From the NCBI GenBank assembly GCA_009599575.1, contig VWND01000009.1:496001-560000 (forward strand): a DNA stretch of 64,000 nt, read 5' to 3'. The notes beneath the pieces are model-generated. The model saw nothing but the letters and a program-made list of their open reading frames with translations. It made no database searches and was not told the origin of the DNA. Below, piece by piece: positions 59,984 through 64,000 of this stretch. Position 1 is the first letter of the stretch. Every line of letters starts with the position of its first letter. This stretch comes from Blumeriella jaapii. Lineage: Eukaryota > Ascomycota > Leotiomycetes > Helotiales > Drepanopezizaceae. The translations under genes and the position numbers were made by a program.

Positions 59984-61127
59984 TGCTTCTCCAAACAGCC
60001 AAGAAGAAGAATTGCAGGAGCACGTGATGACAAAAGGTCACGAGACTACGACGGGGAAATCTGTATTGGAAGAGGTGCTTAGAGGAGGCGAGAAGCACGA
60101 AACGGCCTGCGGCGTCGAGTGGTGGAGTGATTGAAAGAAAAGCCACGCACCCAAGATGGAACTTTTTGCCACGCTTTCCTAGGATCTGCAGCATGCCAGG
60201 GGAGGATGATGGTTGGTTCGTGGGACAGAATGGGGTGGGATGCATTCTGCGCAGCATTCTCCCTTATCTTTTTCTTCTGTCGTCGTATTTCATGCCATGC
60301 CTTTACGATACCAGCGAGGTTTTTTGCGGTGGGGAGGGGTTTTCAGGGTTGGTTATTTTACCCATGCATGGTGGTGATGATGAAGGGCGGGGGAAAGGGA
60401 GTCTTGACGATGCGTTTTTTTTTGGATGCAGGTGTACATAGGAAAATGGGAGCATAACATACATACACGTACTGAATCTTTGGTGAGGTTTGGCTGGACT
60501 GATGGATTCTTTGGTGGGGGGGAATTCGATTGGGGTACAAGAAGGGTATTATACCTCAATAGGTACTCATCTGTCATGGTCTAAGATCACATAGAACTGT
60601 GTAGGTTCCTTATAGATGGTTACCATGCATGCACAATCCCGCTGCGAATGCTTGTCATGGAAGCATGCTTAGCCAGCCAATGACACGACTTCTGTTTGCC
60701 ATGCTGCCATGCGTCCTTGTCATGGGCTTCTGCAAGCATGACTTGTGTTCAATAGAAAGCTTCATGCTGATGGGGGATATTCAATGTCACGTGTGGATGG
60801 AGAGAAAGATGAAACGGAAGCCATGGGCAATTGTTGAACACGATGACTGTCTTCAACGGTGCAGAGGTGTCTTGTCATAGGCAAGTGGTCGATTCGCTTC
60901 TATTGTTTTGTTAATTGCGACGCAACAGATCCAATTGTTGTTTTCCTCGGCTAGTGTACTGCACAGGACTTAGCATTCAGGCCACGATCCCCCGGACGCT
61001 AAGAGATCGCGTCGGCATGTCCTCCCCCATTCTCCTGTCCGACCTCGTCACCTCTGCCCCCCGCCCATCCTTCACCTTCACCTTCACCTGTGCCAACGCG
61101 AATCCTTCCTCCCCACCAATCCCCAAC
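59984..61127 (+). promoter_or_regulatory. Intergenic region: GLT1 3' end and VTC4 promoter
   Basis: No gene recognised. CACGTG palindromes occur at 60021-60026 and 60788-60793. The second is 335 bp before the VTC4 start, a position suited to a Pho4/NUC-1-type phosphate-response factor. G-rich patches lie near 60329-60348 and 60513-60521. A pyrimidine-rich CCTTCA tract (61068-61088) precedes VTC4. Open stretches 60127-60457 are chance frames over low-complexity DNA. Confidence 0.55.
60788..60793. promoter_or_regulatory. CACGTG motif upstream of VTC4
   Basis: Seen as GTCACGTGTGG. In yeast the VTC genes belong to the phosphate regulon and Pho4 binds CACGTG; the Neurospora counterpart NUC-1 recognises the same core. 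Its use here is an inference from motif and gene identity. Confidence 0.4.
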
Positions 61128-63544
61128 ATGCGTTTCGGCAAGAAGCTCCGCAATTCCATCTATCCGAAGTGGAAGGACCAATACATCGACTACGCGAAGC
61201 TTAAGAACCTGCTGCGCGAGGATGAGGAGGAGGATTCCCGCTGGACGGAGGAGGACGAGAGCCGCTTCAGTGACGAGATCCTGACGGTGCAGCTGGAGAA
61301 GGTGGCGGCCTTCCAGCAGGCGACCTTCCGGGGCCTGGAGGAGCGCACCAATGCTGCGGCCGACAAGCTGAAGGAGCTGGCCCCCGAGGAGGGCGCCCCC
61401 CGCGGCGAGTCGACGACGGCACGCTTCCGGGAGATCGAGACCGAGCTGGACGACATCATCACCGAGACGAAGGAGCTGAAGAATTACAGCAGCATCAACT
61501 ACACGGGCTTCTTGAAGATCGTCAAGAAGCATGACCGCAAGCGCGGCAGCAATTACAAGATCCGCCCTATCATGCTGATGAGCCTGTCGAGCCGGCCCTT
61601 CAACTCGGAGAGCGGGTATTCGCCGCTGTTGAATAAGCTGTCCATGATGTACTACGCCGTCCGGCAGCAGCTGGATGAGACGGAGGCGCCGCCGGGTACG
61701 TCGATACCGGATGCGCAATCGCAGATTCAGAACGGGGAGCGCTATACCGCGTACAAGTGCAAGTTTGACCTCTGGTCAGACGTGGTATCTGCTAACGAGA
61801 TGTAGTTTGGATCCATCCCGATAACTTGCTCGAGGTCAAGACTTTCATCCTTCGTCGACTGCCCGTCCTGGTCTACAGTGAACAATCCTCCAAGGATAAC
61901 GAGAATCAGGGCGATCCTACCCTCAACTCCCTCTACTTCGACAATCCAGAGTTTTCTCTCTACAATCAGAAAGTCGATCGCCTGGTGGACGCATCGTCGC
62001 TGCGGATCCGCTGGTTCGGACAGTTCAAGTCGGATCCTGAGTTCATCATCGAGAAGAAGTTGATACACGAGAATGGGACTAGCGAGGAGCAGAAATTCGC
62101 AATCAAGGAGAAATTTATCCAGCCATTCATCAAGGGCACATACAAGATGGAAAAGAGCATTCAGAAGATGGAACGTCAGGGTCAGCCTGTGGCTCGGATT
62201 CAAGAGTTCAAGAGCACAGTCGCAGAGATCCAGAACTTCATTTTAGAGAAGGAATTGCAACCAGTTCTCCGGGCAAACTATACCCGGACGGCGTTTCAAA
62301 AGCCTCTCGATGATCGAGTCAGAATCTCTATCGATACCTCGGTGGCTTTCATCAGGGAGGATGCCATTGATCCGGACAGGCCTTGCAGGAACCCCGACAG
62401 CTGGCACAGGCTCGACATCGACGAGGGTGAAATGGTATACCCGTTCCCGAATGTGCACAAGGGCGAGATTTCCAGATTTCCTTACTCAATTCTCGAGATC
62501 AAGGTCAAGGAGGAGGTGTCGAAGAAACATCCTCAGTGGGTAGAAGACTTGATGGCATCTCATCTCGTCCACAAGGCTCCTCGATTCTCCAAGTTCGTTC
62601 ACGGAGTTGCATCTCTCTTTGAGGACAATGTCAACAACCTACCCTTCTGGCTCGGTGAGCTCGAGACCGATATTCGCAAGGATCCGCAAGCCGCGTTCAA
62701 TGAGGAGGAAGAGAGGAAGGCGAAGAAGGCCGAGACTGAGCAAGCCGTGGGTAGTCTGCTCGGGGGGTCTGTCGGCAAGAGTTACCGAGCTCCAGTCAGC
62801 TCACCACTGGGCAAATCGTACATGGAGGAGCGCATGACCGCCGATGACCGTGCGGGCAAGCAAACAAGTTCCAGCGGCCGCGGTCAGAGATCGCTCACAC
62901 AGGATATCGAAGAGGGCGACGAGGACGAGGAACAAGGCACTCGCAATCAAGCTAGCTACGGAACCATGGGCTCTCTCTTCCCATCCGCGAGGTCTTTTAC
63001 CAAGTACGCGCAAGCTCGCAAACAGCGCAATGTTGTCCTGCCGCCCGGAGTCACGAAACCTACGCTGCTCATCAAGGATTCGGGTCCGCTCCGGGTAGAG
63101 CCGAAGGTGTGGCTTGCCAACGAGAGAACGTTCCTCAAGTGGCAGCATATCTGCGTGCTCCTTGGAGTCCTGGCCGTCTCACTCTACAACAGCGCTGGTC
63201 AGAACGAGATCGCTAAGGTTTTTGGCGTCGTGTTCTTGGTCGTGTCCATCTTTACCGGTGTCTGGGGTACGGTCCAACACCGGATCCGGAGGAACATGAT
63301 CGTGGAGCGGAGTGGTAAGGACTTTGATAATATGGTTGGGCCGATTATCGTCAGCGTTGCTCTGATGGTCTCCCTCATCATCAACGCGTGTCTCCAGGCA
63401 AGCGTGATCCTCGATGTTGCTGCGAGCATTGTTACTGACGGCGTATAGTTTGATGCTGCATTGAAGAAATTCAACGATCCTGCTCATGGTAATGGCACTG
63501 CTGTCGCTAGCGGTGTGCAGGACGCGAGGATTGAGCTGATGTGA
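61128..63544 (+). CDS. VTC4: Vacuolar transporter chaperone subunit 4, polyphosphate polymerase
   Basis: Catalytic subunit of the VTC complex, which makes polyphosphate from ATP at the vacuolar membrane and passes it into the lumen. Exons 61128-61758, 61806-63397, 63449-63544; 772 aa. SPX domain at residues 1 to about 170 (MRFGKKLRNSIYPKWKDQYI; basic helix NYTGFLKIVKKHDRKRG, the inositol-pyrophosphate sensor). VTC polymerase core about 211-510: KFWIHPDNLLEVKTF, the basic tunnel strands LRIRWFG, FIIEKKL and FAIKEKF, then LRANYTRTAFQ, YSILEIKVK and FSKFVHGVASLF. A low-complexity acidic linker follows, then three membrane helices (about 655-741, DUF202 type). Intron 1 must be GC-AG (TACAAGT|GCAAGT...TGTAG, branch GCTAAC) to restore KFWIHPDN. 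Intron 2 is best read as GC-AG (CAG|GCAAGC, 51 nt), but a GT-AG alternative from 63404 would add two residues. In-frame ATGs upstream (60915, 61017) are rejected because SPX starts at MRFG. Confidence 0.94.
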
Positions 63545-64000
63545 AGGGGGTTGGGGGGAGGGGGAGGGGGGGGCACTCAGCATGAAGGTGTGTCTGGGAG
63601 AGCAGTGAGAGAAGGGAAATCAATCGTACGAGGCGGACCGAGGGACAATGTGTAGATAATTGGTGAGGCTTTTGTAACAAAATACCATGATCAGGCAAAC
63701 ATTTCGTCTTCCTCGACTGGACATCTGCAGGCTGGCAAGGCTGGCCAGAACGTGCAACTCTAGGCACAACTAGCGCGGGCGCAAGTATGCACAGGACTAC
63801 TACTGTCTGTACTGTATCGATGTACTGAAGCTGAAGCCTTCCCCTCCACCTCGATGATGTTCCCCCGACCCACCAATCATACTCGAAACATGCCTTGTGT
63901 AGAGAACAGCGTTTCTCGTCGTCAGAGCAGAACTCTCATACGCACATCCAACACAACCGAAGATGGAGATCCACCAACATCTGTCCCCGCGGCCCTGACC
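63545..64000 (+). other. 3' region of VTC4, no further gene
   Basis: Begins with a G-run array (63546-63573). Later CTGTCTGTACTGTA at about 63796-63812 echoes the TACTGTA family of 51 kb. The minus-strand open stretches here overlap VTC4 or low-complexity DNA and show no domain. Confidence 0.5.
63546..63573 (+). repeat. G-quadruplex-type G-run array after the VTC4 stop codon
   Basis: G5-TT-G6-A-G5-A-G8 on the coding strand, one base after the TGA. Four runs of at least five G with 1-2 nt loops meet the classical quadruplex rule. Confidence 0.85.

Noticed and set aside
60127..60457. Two overlapping frames of over 100 codons after GLT1
   Set aside because: They overlap each other in different frames across low-complexity 3' DNA and show no domain.
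60915..61127. In-frame N-terminal extension of VTC4 from 60915 or 61017
   Set aside because: SPX domains begin at or within a few residues of the first Met (MRFGKKL). The extension is Pro/Ser/Thr-rich translation of a pyrimidine-rich leader.
60999..61718. 239-codon open frame on the minus strand
   Set aside because: Antisense shadow of the VTC4 SPX exon.

Overview
The window comes from a filamentous ascomycete (Pezizomycotina). The evidence is short introns (about 45-60 nt, one of 221) with CTAAC/CTGAC branch sites, a single-chain fungal glutamate synthase, a fungal VTC polyphosphate polymerase, and a large AT-rich block of LTR retrotransposons carrying the C-to-T / G-to-A scars of repeat-induced point mutation (RIP). 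A Dothideomycete with an AT-isochore genome would fit, but the sequence does not fix the class.

Positions 1-46357 are an AT-rich desert made almost entirely of nested, dead LTR retrotransposons. Target-site duplications (TSDs) let the nest be unpicked. A plus-strand Gypsy chromovirus (copy C, 20507-46357, joined to a 3' fragment D at 19787-20506) is interrupted by copy B of the same family on the minus strand (21163-27577, TSD GATTC), by a complete Copia element (27808-36052, TSD TAAAT) and by a second Gypsy family (E3, 39139-45301, TSD AAAAT). A minus-strand copy A (6802-19786) lies in D. Copy A carries a third Gypsy family (E2, 8328-14785, TSD GTTTT), a GC-rich solo LTR (17042-17256, TSD GTGTA) and, in its 3' LTR, a second Copia copy that runs off the left edge (1-6801). 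Once insertions are subtracted, the bodies of A and B agree within about 10 bp. No element keeps an intact reading frame.

Positions 46358-53113 are a transition zone of more balanced composition. It has two solo LTRs (46854-47104, TSD GCTTT; 47196-47360, TSD ATTGC), local segmental duplications, and two paralogous genes for small secreted cysteine-rich proteins on the minus strand (48099-48347 and 49936-50175). These are candidate effectors or secreted defence-type peptides. The 51.4-51.7 kb stretch holds strong palindromes built from TACTGTA units.

Positions 53114-64000 are ordinary gene-dense euchromatin on the plus strand. A seven-exon GLT1 (53114-59983, 2128 aa) makes the fused glutamate synthase of nitrogen assimilation. 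A three-exon VTC4 (61128-63544, 772 aa) makes the catalytic polyphosphate polymerase subunit of the vacuolar transporter chaperone complex. At least one VTC4 intron can only be read as GC-AG. The two genes are neighbours and show no sign of working together. The likely biological interest is the contrast between the RIP-killed nest and the duplicated secreted-protein genes lying within 4 kb of it.
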